64,000 nucleotides of DNA from Dasyornis broadbenti. Lineage: Eukaryota > Chordata > Aves > Passeriformes > Dasyornithidae. The stretch spans positions 4,285,727 to 4,349,726 of the forward strand of contig VZRN01011461.1 in assembly GCA_013397935.1 (NCBI GenBank), given 5' to 3'. Positions within the stretch are counted from its first letter, which is position 1. Every line of letters begins with the position of its first letter. Positions 1 to 13,444 of this stretch are shown here, piece by piece. The position numbers and the translations under genes are program-made. The notes below the pieces were generated by a model. The model had not been told where the DNA came from, did no database searches, and was given only the letters and a program-made list of their open reading frames with translations.

Positions 1-3000
1 GCTGAGATCCAAGGTGAGCTTATTCTAAAATAGTGCCCTTATTCTTGTCCAATGTTTTCCCCATAAATCTTTCCTGTCCAGTCTTATCCCCATAAATTTT
101 TCTGTAGCTATTTTTTTGCAAAACTGGAAGGAAAGGGTTGGTCAACTCCATTAAAGCCTTTTAGAAAATTGAATTTATTTAGCAAAATGCCTACCAATAA
201 GCATGGAGAAGAGTGGATTTTCAGGACTTATAATACATTTTTAACAAAACACACACATCATCAGTCTCTACAACTTTTTGCAAATCATGAGATCTGTCTT
301 GGGACATCAATACTTACATTTGAAATGGTAAGCTTTTAATATCACTACTGCCATTAGCTCCAACTGAGGAAGTTCAGTTCATCGCTGAACTGGCTCAAAA
401 GGACAATTCAACAAAGCAAGTACCTACACAGGAAGGAAGCTATCATGGAAAGACATATCTTCTGGAAAAAAAAAGTTGAATAATTTGCAATTCCAAAAAC
501 TATCAAAACATTTTGAAGAAAAATCTGTGGGGAAAAAGGTGTGTGTTAACAGCATTCTGACAGGACTTGTACAGCATCTGTAGTAACTTCAGTCATGGAA
601 TGATTGTATTTCCTGTGCAGAAAGAGGATGGCTTCCCAAAGATATGGAAACTGCTCTAAATAGCTAAGAGTCTACTTCATAAAACACAGCTGAATGCCAT
701 GCCTGATGAAACATTAATTACAAAGCTGTTTTATAGGACACCCTCCCCACCATGAGACTCAGTCTCATTACCTGCTCCTGTCATTATTTGTACATTCTTC
801 TTTTATTCATATTTCTAAAAACTTTTAAACTCTTCAAGAAAAAGGTTGATTTTAGGGGCAGTCTTATTTGGAAACAGAAGTCATTCTTTAGTGTCATATG
901 CACTTATCAGATTTATTCTCTGCAATCACACAAGTGAAAGCCCATATTTAGTGATGGCCATAGTTCAGCTACATTCTCTAGGTTTTCCATCTGGATTAGA
1001 CTGTTTGCTGTACTGCCATCACAATTGCCCCATGCCAGTCAGGGGATTGGAGGCAAATCATGCATGAAAGGAGAGGGAAATAAATTCAGTGTGTTGAGAA
1101 ATGACGCCTAGTACTTTAATCTATGGGTTGCATGACATAGTTTATAATTCACATGTCCTGAATAAAAACTGTGTATTTCTTCAGTCTTTGTCTCCCATCC
1201 TTGGGCAGTCAGAGATGCTGAAATAAATACAGACACTCTGAGGGCTGGGAATGAAAACCAAAACATCTGTGCTTGTGATAGCAGGATTTATAGAACTGGG
1301 ATCTAACTCTCATCCTATTCCACAGCCAAACAGGGCTAGTGGAGGAAACTACGGTATTTTGTTCACTCATGGTGACAATAGGTCATGACCAAAAAATTAC
1401 TGTTCCTGTGAAAGTTTTCTGGGACATTTTCTTCTCTATTTCTGATAATTTTCTTTTCAGAGATGTGATGTTTTAATAGCATTAATCCTTTTGTATCTTT
1501 AGTGCAGTATCGTGTGATGGGGTGACAAGTCAAAAATTGACTTATCCTACTGGGATTTGTGTCCATTATGAAAAAGATCGAGTTCATAAATGTAGATTGA
1601 AGAACCAATTTTTCTATCAATAGTAGTATCTACATATTCTGGAGTCGGCTAGGTGACACATTTCTCCACAAAGCAATTGCTAAATTTGTGAAAAACTTTC
1701 TATTTTAGCTCTGCTCTTGGTTATTGATGAGAATTTAATAGAAGTAAAAAATACAATAGACCAGGAAATCACTAGTTAAAATTTTCTTACATTAAACTGA
1801 AATAAAAAAGGAGTAGACTTTGTGTTACAAAAGCTGAAGCGAAAAATTCAGGAGTGGAAGAAAGTAAATCAGACATTGTGAGCTCTCTACTCTCTTCTCA
1901 ATGAAACATAAGTCTTTAGAATGCTTTTTAACAGTAAGAGTGAATAAATAACAGTTGTTAATGGGAAGTGGAATATGACATGCTGTTGCTTTACCAGGGA
2001 TAAATTAAGTGATCTTAAGTTATTCTTTTTGAGTAGATAACTGAGGCAGACTTTAATCAATGTAGATTTCAGGAACATAGACACAAATAGAAATTTATTA
2101 ATTCAGGTGCAGAACTAATGATCTGTGCACATCTTTATGCAAAAACTGAAAGGTCAGTGGAAGTTAGTAAACAACACACAGTGGTGGTTTGCAGTGGAGG
2201 AGAAAGTGCCAAAATGATGCATTTAGAATTCCCAGGAAACCTTTTCACGTGATCTTGGCATTACAAGTACAAATGTGCTAATGAACTTGCTTGTAACTCA
2301 GACTTGAAGATGACATCAATTTGGAGAAATAGTAGAATACTAAACAGGAAAGAATGAGTGATATTAAGGGCTGTAATGATAGAAATCAGATGAAAGTATA
2401 GGAATACCTGTGTGATCAGGAAGATCTGTTTAAGTTGGAGACTCAGCAATTACAATCAAGAGTCAGAAAGCCAGCACTGTGCAAAGGTTTGTTGCTGATC
2501 TGAAGGAAACTTTTAGCTGCAGTGAGATATAAAAATGAAAAAATGTGCATGTGATTTGAGGAGCTGTTGCGTGGCAGGATTTTACAGCAGAAATTAATGC
2601 CTTCACAAAAGACAGTAGTGGACTGAGTCTGGGATATTTTAAACAGTCCTGGTCAGCAATTTCAAGGAAAAACTGCCAAGCCAACTATGAAAGAAAAGTC
2701 AATCTTACAAGAAACTATAAAAGTATGACATGTAATGCATTGCTCTCTCTAATATATCAGGAAACTAGGTACCAGTGGGGAAAAAGGTGGATTTGACCTA
2801 AAAGAAAACACAAAGTCAAATTGTAATAAACTGCTTATAAATGAATTTTAAGTAGAAATTATGAGATAGTTTCTTGCTCTGATGGGTGTCTTGTTCTGGA
2901 AAAAACACCCATTGTTATATTAAAAAAATAAAAAGGACCAAAAGCATTTGCTATCAGTTTTCACATAATTTCGTAGTGATTTTAGGCTATTACCTGTAAT

Positions 3001-4339
3001 TTTTGTCACCATATATAAAGTTTATAGAGTCATCTGATTAGCATGGCATCAATAAGTGCAGAGAGAACAAGAAATGTGTTTCAGAAATCTTATTTTAGAA
3101 GGTTTCTGTTTCAAATATGTGCATTTGTACTTAAAAAAAATAAACAAAACCCAGTTCTATTTAAGAATGGGGTAATTGTGGAAGATGGCAATGCACATCT
3201 TCTAATAGCAAGGATTTTATTCCTGATCATCCTTAAAGCTTGAAGTGTCCTCTTTTATACCTCAGAGTTTTCTCAAATAATCACAATGTTCTGCCAGGGA
3301 CATAAATATAAGGCATTCCCATATGCATGTGCCTGCAGCTGACAGCATTCCTTCCTGTCTGTAACCTGTTATGACTTGCAAACAAACCCCAGTGGCAGAC
3401 AACATGTATATAATATGCTTTGCTGAACCTGATGCTGTTCATTAACTAGAAATACCTCTTTACATGGACATGCACTTTCCTTTATATTTGTAGTATGTGA
3501 ATATTAAGCATATATGCAATAACTTTACAGGTGACCTGAAGGATTGTTATTGCTTCATGCTTAGGCTTTGCTCATAACTGGAGACAAAGCTGTTTTGATG
3601 TATAAACATTGCTGTATCCTGGGCATGGCCTGGGTTTGCATGATCTCAGTTGATGCAGTGCCTGACTTGCTCTGTCTGCAGTGGGAGCAAGAGGGGCCGT
3701 GGGCTCAGCCCTGCATGAGGTGTCCTGATGTCATGGTGTCAGGGCAGGCTTTGGAAAGCAGCCTGTGGCACTTGGGCACAACTAGAAGGAGATGATTAGT
3801 GTGGCTGACAGAATGGAAGAAAATGACTTTTGCATCAGCTTCTTGCGTTGCTGGGCACTGCCGGGAACCACAGCTGTGATACAGCCTGTCAAGTGTTTTT
3901 AACTCCAGCTGAACAGCAAGTGCCCAGCGCTGGAAATCTCCAGTGTTACAGCCATACTGAACACTGGGAGTTTTAATTTAATCACTGCTGCTCAAAGTCC
4001 GCAAGATCTGTGAAGCCAGGCTAACAGAGTGGTTGTCAGGGCTGACAGAGTGGTTGTCAGGGAGGGGTTTTCATGCAGAAAGTCACAAGAAAGCAGGTCT
4101 GAGAGTGTGGAAAAGACAGCAGTATTTGTGTGAATTAGATATTGTACTGTAGCTGCTGGAAAATTGTGAGTCTGAGAACCCAAAATATGAACCCAAATGT
4201 GCTGTGATGGAGCCAGTAGACACTCAGTACTTCCACTGCTCTTTAGAAATGCCTGCCATGACCTACAACAATTAGTCAGTCTAAACATTCATGTTTTTCT
4301 TATATTATTTGCTATGGACTTGCATTTGTAGCTGGATGA
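1..4339. other. Non-coding AT-rich unique DNA
   Basis: No gene, exon or recognisable transposon was seen. Open frames on both strands are under 100 codons, have no domain-like content and overlap one another, as expected by chance in AT-rich DNA. Short A-runs occur near 460-475 and 3133-3141. GC content rises locally at about 3600-3930 without an island of CpG dinucleotides. A weak 8-bp inverted repeat lies at 2882-2889 and 2905-2912. Very diverged repeats could be hidden here. Confidence 0.75.
4021..4062. repeat. 21-bp tandem duplication, two copies
   Basis: Two adjacent 21-bp units (4021-4041 and 4042-4062) share the core AACAGAGTGG/GACAGAGTGG followed by TTGTCAGGG. They differ at one base, A versus G at the third position of the unit. 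This is probably a replication-slippage duplication; no function is suggested. Confidence 0.9.
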
Positions 4340-4919
4340 TCTATGTGACCTAGGCCATACTTGGAACTCTGGGTCCAGTTCTGGGCTTCCCAGCAAGAGG
4401 GAGACATGAAATTGCTGGAAAGAATCCAGCAAAGAGCTACAAAGTGATTAAGGGACTAGAGCATCTCTCCTGTGAGGAAAAGCTGAAAGAGCTATTCAGC
4501 CTGGAGGAGAGAAGGAGGGTCTTTTCAATGAATCTAAATACCTGAAGGGAGAATGCCAAGAGGACAGAGTCATACTTTCTATTTGTGGTGCCCAGAGACA
4601 GGACCAGAGGCAATGGACACAAACTAAAGCACTGGAGGTTCTTCTAACATCACAGAATCATAGAATGGTTTTGATTGGAAGGGATCTTTAAAGATCAACA
4701 ACAGCAAACACTTCTTTGATGTGAGGATGACTAAGAATTGGCACAATTTCCCAAGGAGATTGTGGAGTCTTCCTCCTTAAAGCTATTCAAAAGCTGTCTG
4801 CACACTGTCCTGGGCTCTAGGTGGCCCTGCTGGAGTAGGTGGGTTGGACCAGATGAGCTTCCAGAGGTCTGTCCCTGCCATTCTTAGCCAGTCTGGGATT
4901 CTGTCATTCTGTAGTTCTT
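4340..4919 (+). mobile_element. CR1 LINE, 5'-truncated 3' end
   Basis: This is the 3' terminal part of a chicken-repeat-1 (CR1) non-LTR retrotransposon. It contains the end of the reverse-transcriptase ORF and the 3' UTR, both decayed. Characteristic CR1 blocks appear in the expected order: CCAGTTCTGGGC, AGCCTGGAGGAGAGAAGGAG, AAATACCTGAAGGGAG, GACCAGAGGCAATGG, GGTTGGACCAGATGAGC, then a degenerate ATTCTGT-type tail at about 4895-4919. Several indels and stops mean it cannot encode protein. A second, inverted CR1 scrap interrupts it at about 4652-4698. The 5' boundary is approximate, since CR1 copies are usually 5'-truncated and often lack clear target-site duplications. The family is known from CR1 biology; the match itself is by eye. 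Confidence 0.92.
4652..4698 (-). mobile_element. CR1 3'-end scrap nested in a CR1
   Basis: Inside the 4340-4919 CR1, the host sequence breaks after TCTAACATCA and resumes near CAGCAAACACTTC. The intervening ~47 bp read AGAATCATAGAATGG, then TTGGAAGGGATCTTTAAAGA, which is the reverse complement of a CR1 3' terminus (TCTTTAAA...CCTTCCAA...CCATTCTATGATTCT). The insert is therefore a tiny, opposite-strand CR1 3' end that landed in an older copy. The flanks (AACATCA and AACAACA) are only loosely similar, so a target-site duplication is possible but not certain. Limits are good to about 5 bp. Confidence 0.75.
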
Positions 4920-7900
4920 ACCCTCAGGAAACACACTTGCTCCTGGTTTTAGGCGAAGCAAACTACTCGGTGCTAAAGGCATGACAGTGAAAATTACAGC
5001 AAGCTGCTTTATTAAATCCAGTGACAATAACAGCTGAGTGTGCTGGTGACTGATTTACTTTTAATGCAGTGAATATCTCTAAATTGTTGCATCTCTGCTG
5101 CATAGCCTCCCTGCTTCGCTGTGAGAGATAATCCAGTGTGACATAGTGAAATAAGCATTTATGTCCAATGGAAATAGTGAGTTGGCCCTTCCTGCACCTT
5201 CATAGGCCAGGTTAAGAAAATATGAGTGTCCCAATGCAGGAAGGGAAAGGAAAAAACCCAAAGCTCTACTTCATGGCTCTGACATCCAAGTGAAGAAATG
5301 GAAGTGTGAGGAGAAACACACTGCAGGTTTTATAACATGTGAATAGCTCATCTGCTAGACACAGTGATGAAAGTGGATCAAAATTACGAACAGCTCTTAA
5401 CCATCTGTTGAGAGGTGGGAATTGGGTTCTTCTTCCTGGCTCTTTCTCCAGCCTATCTGCAACTGCCTGAGGTAACTGATGCTTGTAAGCTGTGACTGAT
5501 AAATTGTAAGTCTTATGTATAAGTCTCAGCTATATTTTTTTCTTTATGTATCAGTTGTCTTCTGTATCCAAGTGTCTGTTGTGCTTGTACCTGTTATAAT
5601 TGCATCAGATCTGTGTGACTTCTGCCATTCTATGTGTCCAACAAGTATCAGATCCTAAAATTCCAGATTAAAAAACTTTTCATGAGAAATTGCAAATTAA
5701 TTTTGTATGTCTCAAAAAATTATGATGCATCTTGCATTTTGTTCTTGCCATGATTGTTTCAGGGGCCTGAAATTTGTCGATGGGCCTGTCAATGGCCCAC
5801 TGTCAGTGTATGGCTGAAGGATTCACACTGTTACAGGGCATTTGACAATAAAGAAATCCTGGAGATGTGTCTTCTGCCAGTAGGGATGGAGTACATGAAA
5901 AAGAGCCAGGTGTGGATCTCTAAGGAGCAGACATGCTGTCTGAAGCTTTTCTGAGGAATTCTTGTGGGCTTTATATAATTATATTAATTTCCTAGGCTTT
6001 AAGCAGGCCCAAGTTCCAATTTTGAAAATAGCGTTACTGTGTCATAGTAGTTAAAACAATCTTTTCCTTGTAATTCAGTGGGAATTTGCTGTGAACAAGG
6101 GAATGCAAGAAATGTGAATGAAGATCACAACTAGTTAAGCATGCAGATGGGGAAAAAAGGAATATTCATTAAAATTCCAGTTTTTAAGGTTTTTGTTGTT
6201 GTCGTTGCTAAATTTGTAACCAATCACTTTTTTTCTGTTGGTTTTTGTTTTGGTTTTGTTTTGTTGTTTGTGTGTTGGTTTGTTTTTTTTTGTTTTGTTA
6301 TTATCACAAAAGATGCCACTATGCAAATAAGATCCAAGGAAGTTTGGAAGTAGGGTTGAATTAATTTACTTCTTTCTCTGCCGCGATAATCCTCAGCCTT
6401 TCCTAATTCATTTCACCAGTAAGCCCTGGCTTTTATAACTGGACAGTACTAATAGTGGAAAAACTTGGGAGAGTGAGCAAGCACATTAAACTACAGAGCA
6501 AATGAATGCTGAAGATGCCTAAAACCTCACACGGCTAGAAGGCTTCCTTAGGTACAAAATTATCCCACTAATCTTAATAGGGTTACTCACGTGAAATGCA
6601 GCTGGAGAGTGAGTATTGACTGCTACAGGTTATTACCAGTATAATTTATCATGTGTTCACCAGAGCTTTGGCCCCTGCTCTCACCACTGCAATGACAAAA
6701 TAACAAATGTGGAATGGGGCATAAAATACCCAATGCATTGTAGTTCTCCTGTTTTATATACCATACAATGGCTTAATAAATTGTGGTATAAATAAAACAA
6801 GGTGTTAATAAGACAAAATCATAATGTATTTTTATAGAGCGAAACGAATACTTACCAAGCTATTCTTAAATTTGCTGCAAGTTGATTAAAAAAGTTTCCT
6901 TTCATCTTTTCCCATTCTCTCCCATGTGAAATTAGAAAGCATTAGTGATGGAATTTAGTAAAAGAAGTTAAGTAAGAATAGGATCTCCTACAAAGCACTA
7001 ATTTATCTCTGATCAAAGTATCTGAGCCACTCTAATTAGCCCAAGTGTTCTAGCTTTTGAAAATGGAATTGCTTTTCTGGCATGAAATGTGCTAGTTCTT
7101 GTAATATTCTGGGCCTCACCAACACAGCAAAGAGAAAGATGATCTGTTCCCTGGAAATTTAAAGTCAAATTCATATGAACAACACAATTCTTCTATTAAT
7201 GCCACTCTGCCCTTCCATCCATATCTTTCTGTGGATCAGCTAAAGAATCTGCATGCATGTCATAAATAGCTGTCTTCATTTAAAATAAGCATTGAGATAA
7301 CGATATGTTTGGAAAAGTGCTAATGTCTCTCTCCTACACCCAAATTCATTGTGAGACAAGCTGGGAGCAAGAAAGCAGCACTTGGCTTGTGGGATGGGAA
7401 GCCCAGGATAGATGCCCTCCTTGGAGATGATAGAACTGGTCGTGTGACTGGGTATTTAGACTCCTTGGTTTCCTTGGGAATTGTGGAAGGTTTATTTTCT
7501 TTGGAAGCCAAGGGCTGTGTGTGGCTCATGTTGGACTGACAGCAGTGAATTTGTTGGACATCCAGCTCTTGATGAGCCTAAAGGCACTCTCCTCTCAGCC
7601 CTAGGAAAACAGATAGTGCTTGGCTTCAGAGAGCTCATGCTTTGAAGGTTAGTACATTAGCCTGGAGGAATGTCTTTGTCTGATTTGAACTCTTGTGAGC
7701 ATCTAAAGTAAAGCAGCTCCATTTAACATGAAAAATGGTACAGTCTTGTGAGGTTTTCAAAATTAAACCAGCCCCTGGCAACCCATGACAACATGAGCCT
7801 CTCTTCCTTCCTGTGTCTCCCTTTCGTTCCGTGTAATACTCACAGCATCAAGGAGATCCTCCCACCACAGAATAACTGAACAAATTACGTGCAAGGAGTT

Positions 7901-9999
7901 AAGAAAGTGTTTGAAAGCACTCAAAGTTTCCAGCTTAAGGACAAGACAGTTGCTTCTCAATACTTCTTCAAGACGTGTCCTGAGCAACAGCCTGCCTTGT
8001 TTCCCTGAGGCAAAGTGGAGGCCCGTCTGGAAGTGTTGTGCCATTTGATTTCCCTTGTTTCTCAGTTATATTCTCAGTTTGCCACAGAACTGCTTTGTCA
8101 GTGTGCAGCAATTACAGGATTTATATGAAACTCTGAGGTATGGAAATGTGCTTTCTTCCTTGGGAGCAGGGGACATCTGTGCATCTGAAAGGACAGCTGC
8201 TTTTCTGGTCAGGAATATCACAAAGGGCTACTGTAATGCAATTATTGATTTATTTATCCAGGGTGTCAAGGTTTAGAGACAAGTCAATAGCATCCTGAAT
8301 AACAGCAGATTCACTGAGGGCTGGCAACCAGCGTAGTATTAATGAAACAGCTATGCCTGTTGAGCCCCTGGACATTAGACTGCAAAGTATGTTATTTTAA
8401 AGTTTCCTTGTGATTCTGGCAAACTTTAGGTCAAGCTCTTTCACTCAGGAAGTGGCAAAGGTTTTATGAAACTTGGTTTGGGGAGAACATTTTCACGTTT
8501 TAATGAACTTCTCAAATGTGCTGACAGTTTTTATTGCAGAGTAACGTGTTCATGTCTATGTTTCCAGTACCTTTCCCCACTCAGAGCAACTGGATTTTAG
8601 TTTGAACAAGGGTCTCCTGTTCCATCTGCTCTCTCAGTCATTGGATTTTTTTTTCCCTGGAAAGGCTGTGCAGCATTTGGGCATGTCTTGACTAAATACT
8701 TGTATGTGGGATTTTGACTAAATTGACTAATTATCTTTGAGGTTTGTCTCGTGTAAGGGCCAATGGCCTGGTCTGTACAGGAACAGGAAAAGGCATCAGT
8801 AACATGTATGAGACTATTTCATGTGTCAGTGCAGGCTGTGTTACACACGTGATTGTACTGGAGGAGTCTCTTTTTTCGCTGTTCATTCCAGTAGAATGGA
8901 ACTTCATTTTCATTGTCTAAAATTCATGCATGCTGACAACATTTTTTGAGCATTTGAATTTTTTTTTAAATGACAAAAAAAGTGAAAACTCTCTTTGAGA
9001 AGCCTGTTTGAAAGGACTGTGGGAACTAAGCATGCAAGGACCTTTTAAAGGTAGCTACTATATTTGATGACCACTCAAATTTGGCTTTTCCCCTGTGATC
9101 TGGACTCCTAACAGAGTATAATAAGTTGGGTTTTCTTGGCCTTAGCTGCATGGTGGCTTACATGGCCACAAAATTGCCATTTCAGCCCAAATTGTAGTTG
9201 ATGAACCTCCTGTTTTCTGGCAGTATCAACAGAGAACAAAGGGGATTGAGTTAGCAGAGAGTCTTAAGTGCAAATCCCATAATTACTCTCTGCAGATGAG
9301 AGATGAGGAGTGGAATAAGCAATGTTTCATCATCAGTGCCCATACTGAGAACAAACAGAAAGTTTCCAGTAATGCAACTTTCACTCAATTACAATTCATT
9401 ATAATATTTTCTTAAGAAATATGTTACATGTAATGATTTAAAAATATTTTCCATTGCTATTATGACTTAAGTAACTGTCATTCCTGAGACAGTAGAAAAT
9501 AGTAAAATGATCAAATTTGGTTTTCAGCTGTTGCAATTGCTGAAGCTTTACAGATTTATAATTGGGGACAACAAAACACATGACTCAGACTGTCAGTAAA
9601 AAAATGCTAAATGCATCCATCAACTTCTGATCTGGAACTTTTAAAATAATTTTTGAGTGACTTTACAGAACTCTACTGGAACATCCTCCTTTTAGGCTGT
9701 TGTTAGGCTTCTTTTCCAGATGTAGTCTGTGCTTTTGGTTGCTTTTGCTTAGGACTGGATTAGGTTAGGTCTGAGGTCAGATTTGAGATCATTGTGTGTT
9801 GTTGTACCATAAACACTTGTAAATGTACCACAGTACCAATTACTGTCACAGCTCTTTTGTCATTCTAGAGTCAGATTTACAACACTGTCCCCAGAAAAGA
9901 GCACAGTATGCTCTCCTCATTCCCCTCAGACCTTTTAAGAATGCAAGAAACAAACAAACAGGACTCTGAAATGCTCACTTTCTAGCTACTCTTTATTAT
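4920..9999. other. Non-coding AT-rich unique DNA
   Basis: No gene or clear transposon was found. Contents seen: the T/G-rich tract at 6228-6299 (listed separately), a T-run near 8646-8654, and a short (CAAA)n around 9947-9961. The stretch 6840-7060 has several TAAT cores and could be constrained sequence, but nothing in a single genome proves it. Short open frames, for example 7763-8044 (-) and 8055-8276 (+), have no family resemblance and I treat them as chance. Confidence 0.72.
6228..6299. repeat. T/G-rich low-complexity tract
   Basis: The + strand is almost entirely T and G, with TTTTG and TTTGT units of changing length. This is a simple-sequence, microsatellite-like tract. It produces spurious open frames on both strands (Phe/Val-rich on one, Lys/Asn-rich on the other), which are not genes. 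Confidence 0.9.
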
Positions 10000-10034
10000 C
10001 TTATTGAAGTCTCAATCATTATATTTCACCTGTG

Positions 10035-10150
10035 CATCCAGGAACATCTCTTTCCTTTGGGTAATCAGAAGTTTAGATTAACTATGCTAATCAGCTAATC
10101 CAGGCTGACACAATTAGCCAGAACATGCAGTATCTCTGGAAATCTGTACA
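10035..10150. promoter_or_regulatory. Candidate cis-regulatory element (TAAT cluster)
   Basis: Within about 100 bp lie CACCTGTG just upstream, GGGTAATCAG, TAGATTAAC, then GCTAATCAGCTAATCC (10086-10101), a direct repeat of GCTAATC, and ACAATTAG (10110-10117). TAATCC is the K50-homeodomain (OTX/PITX-type) core, while TAAT and ATTA are general homeodomain cores. Such density and the moderate GC content resemble vertebrate conserved non-coding elements. This is inference from composition; conservation itself cannot be seen here. Confidence 0.3.
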
Positions 10151-12734
10151 GGATCTTTCCTTCTTGTTGACTTTAATTTCATGATCCAGTGGAGCAATTA
10201 TAGGAAAAGAGAGAGTTTTTCATGTGTGTTTTCAATTATTCCATATTTCTACTAATTATCATAAAACTTGCCCCAGATTCTGGGTCAGAGGAGTCCCTTT
10301 GTGAGGCTGCCTCTGCAGTCACTGCTCTGTAGGGATTTTTGTTTTCTGTCCTCTCTCAATTTGAAAGGAAAGGTGTGTTTCTGCATTTACCAAACACTTA
10401 ACTGAAGCACATTTGTGTTCTGCTCATCAGAGAAAGGTGCCAAGAAGCTCTCCTGTGGATCTGGCTGGTGGAGCGATGGATCTACATGTGGCGGTGTACA
10501 TGGAGCTCATGGAGCCTAAATAGGCAATTAAATTATAGACAACACAGAGAAGATTAATGGAAAAAGCTAATGAAAACTCACCTTCCTGTACTGTAAGAAT
10601 GTGAAGAAATATTGTTGTGTGTGATTTCTAAACACCTTAAAAGCTGTAGAATAGAAAAAGAGAAAACTAAAGGAAAAGGTGGCGAAAATGTTGTGAATTT
10701 TTTCCTGGAAGTCCATAACTATAATTTCTTTTCATTTTTTTTTTAAATATGTCAGCACTGATGCTTCTGGTGCTTAGTCCGCTTCTTCAGTATTTTTTTC
10801 CTTGAGTGCATTTTGTTCTTTCCATTTCTCTCCTTTCTCATGATTGCAGAAGAGTAACTTCTCTGAAAGTTGTAAATTTTATATTATACCTTAACATGCA
10901 CTGACTGCTCTGACCAGTAGCCACACCTGTCTGTTCTGCCTGGGAAAATCCAACCTTCCCCTGCAGACATAAATATCCCTGTCCCTGCAGCGGTCAGGCA
11001 CTCAGGCACAGAATGTGCCATGTTTGTCAGGAAGTTCTGCAATGCAGCTTGTTGTACCATGTATCATCAGCCTGTGGTCCATGTCCAGAGTGCTCCTTGC
11101 ATTTCTAGGGATGGTAAAGCATGAGCTCACCTTTGTCAAGCAGGCAGAGTACAAATGGCAGATATGGGATAACATCCTCAAGTAGGCATTCCAAGAGGGA
11201 GGATATATTCCCAGTGAGAAGAAACCCTGTTTTTCTCTGTTCCCATCCATTGTGGGCACTTGTTTAGTTCCTCTTAAGCCACCTGATTTTGCAGCAGCAA
11301 TCTGAATGGATAGGAGTAGGCCAGAGGACATATTGCAATTTAAGACATGTGATAATAAGATTCTTGACAAGAATCTGGCATGTGTATATTTAAAGTGATT
11401 AATGTTTAATGTAGTGATATTACAACTAGAAAAGGGGAAGACGGGTGGTAAAGGAAACCAATCAAATGAGTCTGTACAGTGACACTGATCTAGCTTTGAA
11501 ATTCCTTAAAAGGATTACACTCTGGTTTAATTAAATCCTTTGCTCTCCCTAACATTGCTTAACAATTTTTAGTATCTCCTAGATTTCTAACATTACAGAG
11601 AAGAGTTATGAGTCAGATCACTTAGTGTGTTGACTTCTAAACATGAGCCATGAATCCCTGAAATTCTTTGTGCAGAATACATTTTACTCTCCCCACTTAG
11701 GGTTTAGTCATCCTTTTCATAAATCTTTTGATGACTAAGGTCATTAAAATTAACACAATATTAAAATACCTGGTCTCGGTAATTATAATGTTTAACCATG
11801 TTTTCTCCTGAAATTAAAAACTCTGTTAATTTTATCTTTCAATCCCAGAACTTTACCAAACCTTATTTATAGCAGCTTGAAAACTTGTAGCTGGGTATAG
11901 TTTAAGGCAACCACACTATTCTTGTGTACCAATGACATCATATGTTTCTATGGTGAAGTAAATTTTAATACTCTCTTTTTCACTCCTCACCTCGCATTTG
12001 AATATGTTGCTTTTTTTTTTTTTGTAATAATTTAAAAATATTTCAGTCCTTCCTAATGCTAATAGGTATTTTGTTTGATACTCTCATTAAGTTTTCCATT
12101 AACAAATTTTATCTGTCATATATTCCCACCTACCCATTAACTGAGTCACTGGATGTTGACATGTATTGTGCAATGGGTTTTATGTAAGAAGAACCAAAAG
12201 TTTTATGCATAGTAAAATAAGGATTGAAATTAACTTTATGGAAAGATTTTTCTCTTAAAATGTTATAAGCCTTCCAGTTTAATAGGGTGACCATAACATG
12301 CAGGAACAAGAGAACTGTAGCTAAAACCTCATGGCTCTTAACAGTGGGGATATATTTAACTTCTTGTATTTAAATGAGCCACTTTTGTAAGCTATTCTTG
12401 TAAATATTTCCTGAACACTGCCTACAGGTAGCTCTAGGGAAAAAGCAAATTGGATACCAGTTGGGTGCAAATGTTAGTTACTTCCCTATTGTAATTCAAT
12501 AATGCATAAATCCTTTAAAGTTAGAGATCCTGACTTTCTGCTGCAGATCCTTGGCTGGGTTTCTAGTCTAGTTCAAGCCATACCAGTCTTCTTTGTACTC
12601 TGTTTATATAGTATATCTTGAAAAAAGCTGAATCAAATTTTGCAGGAACTCTGTTCACTTTCTGTTGCTTTCTCTATAATGTCTTCTGCAATCCTGCTCT
12701 TGGCTGAGATGAATAAACTCTTCTCCTGGGCAGT

Positions 12735-12905
12735 GCAAACTACAGCACACTGTGAGCTAATTACCTTATATTAGCCACTTCAGAAATTACTGGCAGCTAA
12801 TCTTCATGATGCTAATCAGTCAGGGAAAAAGACACCCAGCAAATAAATACCACACATCTTTGTGCTTGAAACAATTAGGACTGACCCTAATCTGATTTAA
12901 AGAAT
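12735..12905. promoter_or_regulatory. Candidate cis-regulatory element (TAAT cluster)
   Basis: Five TAAT/ATTA-type cores occur in about 150 bp: GAGCTAATTACC near 12754, GCAGCTAATC near 12793, GCTAATCAG (12811-12819), ACAATTAG (12871-12878) and CCTAATCTGATT near 12886. The 9-mer GCTAATCAG and the 8-mer ACAATTAG also occur together in the 10.1-kb cluster. No repeat family was recognised. Enhancer-like function is inference only. Confidence 0.28.
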
Positions 12906-13430
12906 TGGAGTGCTTTCTGAAAGGGAACAGTGTGTGGCTCTCTTCACTAATTCCATAAAGCTCTCGTGGTTTTTTAATTGACCCATCTTCTTGATGCATT
13001 TTGTTGTTTTTCCATTTTGATTCCTCTGAGCTTGGATTTTCAAAAGCTGTTATAAATCCAAAAAGGTAATGTCAGCTTATCCTCTTCATCAGTTAGTGCT
13101 AGCTTTTAAGTCAGCTCTTCCAAATACATAATAAATTTCAAAATGTTAATTTAAATATTTGTTGGTTTTTTTTTCATTTCACTCATGTTTGAGTTGAGAG
13201 AGTGAGAATATTTTCCCTTTCATATTGGCTCTCTCCTCCTACTCCCTTAAAAATGTCCTGATTCTGCTATGCTGTTGAAGTGGCTTTAAAAATTATACTA
13301 CTTCAAACAACAGTTTTCCAGTTTTGCTGTATATGACTTGTGCTGCTTACTGCTGAAGAATGTAAATATCCAGAATTCAAACTCCGTAGAAATAATTTAG
13401 CACCTGGGTATCTTGTCAGGTTACCTTGCC

Positions 13431-13444
13431 ATGTTAATTAACAT
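13431..13444. repeat. Perfect 14-bp palindrome
   Basis: ATGTTAATTAACAT is its own reverse complement. It includes GTTAATTAAC, which resembles two abutted HNF1 half-sites but lacks the single-base spacer of the usual HNF1 consensus. In AT-rich DNA this can arise by chance, so function is uncertain. Confidence 0.9.
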
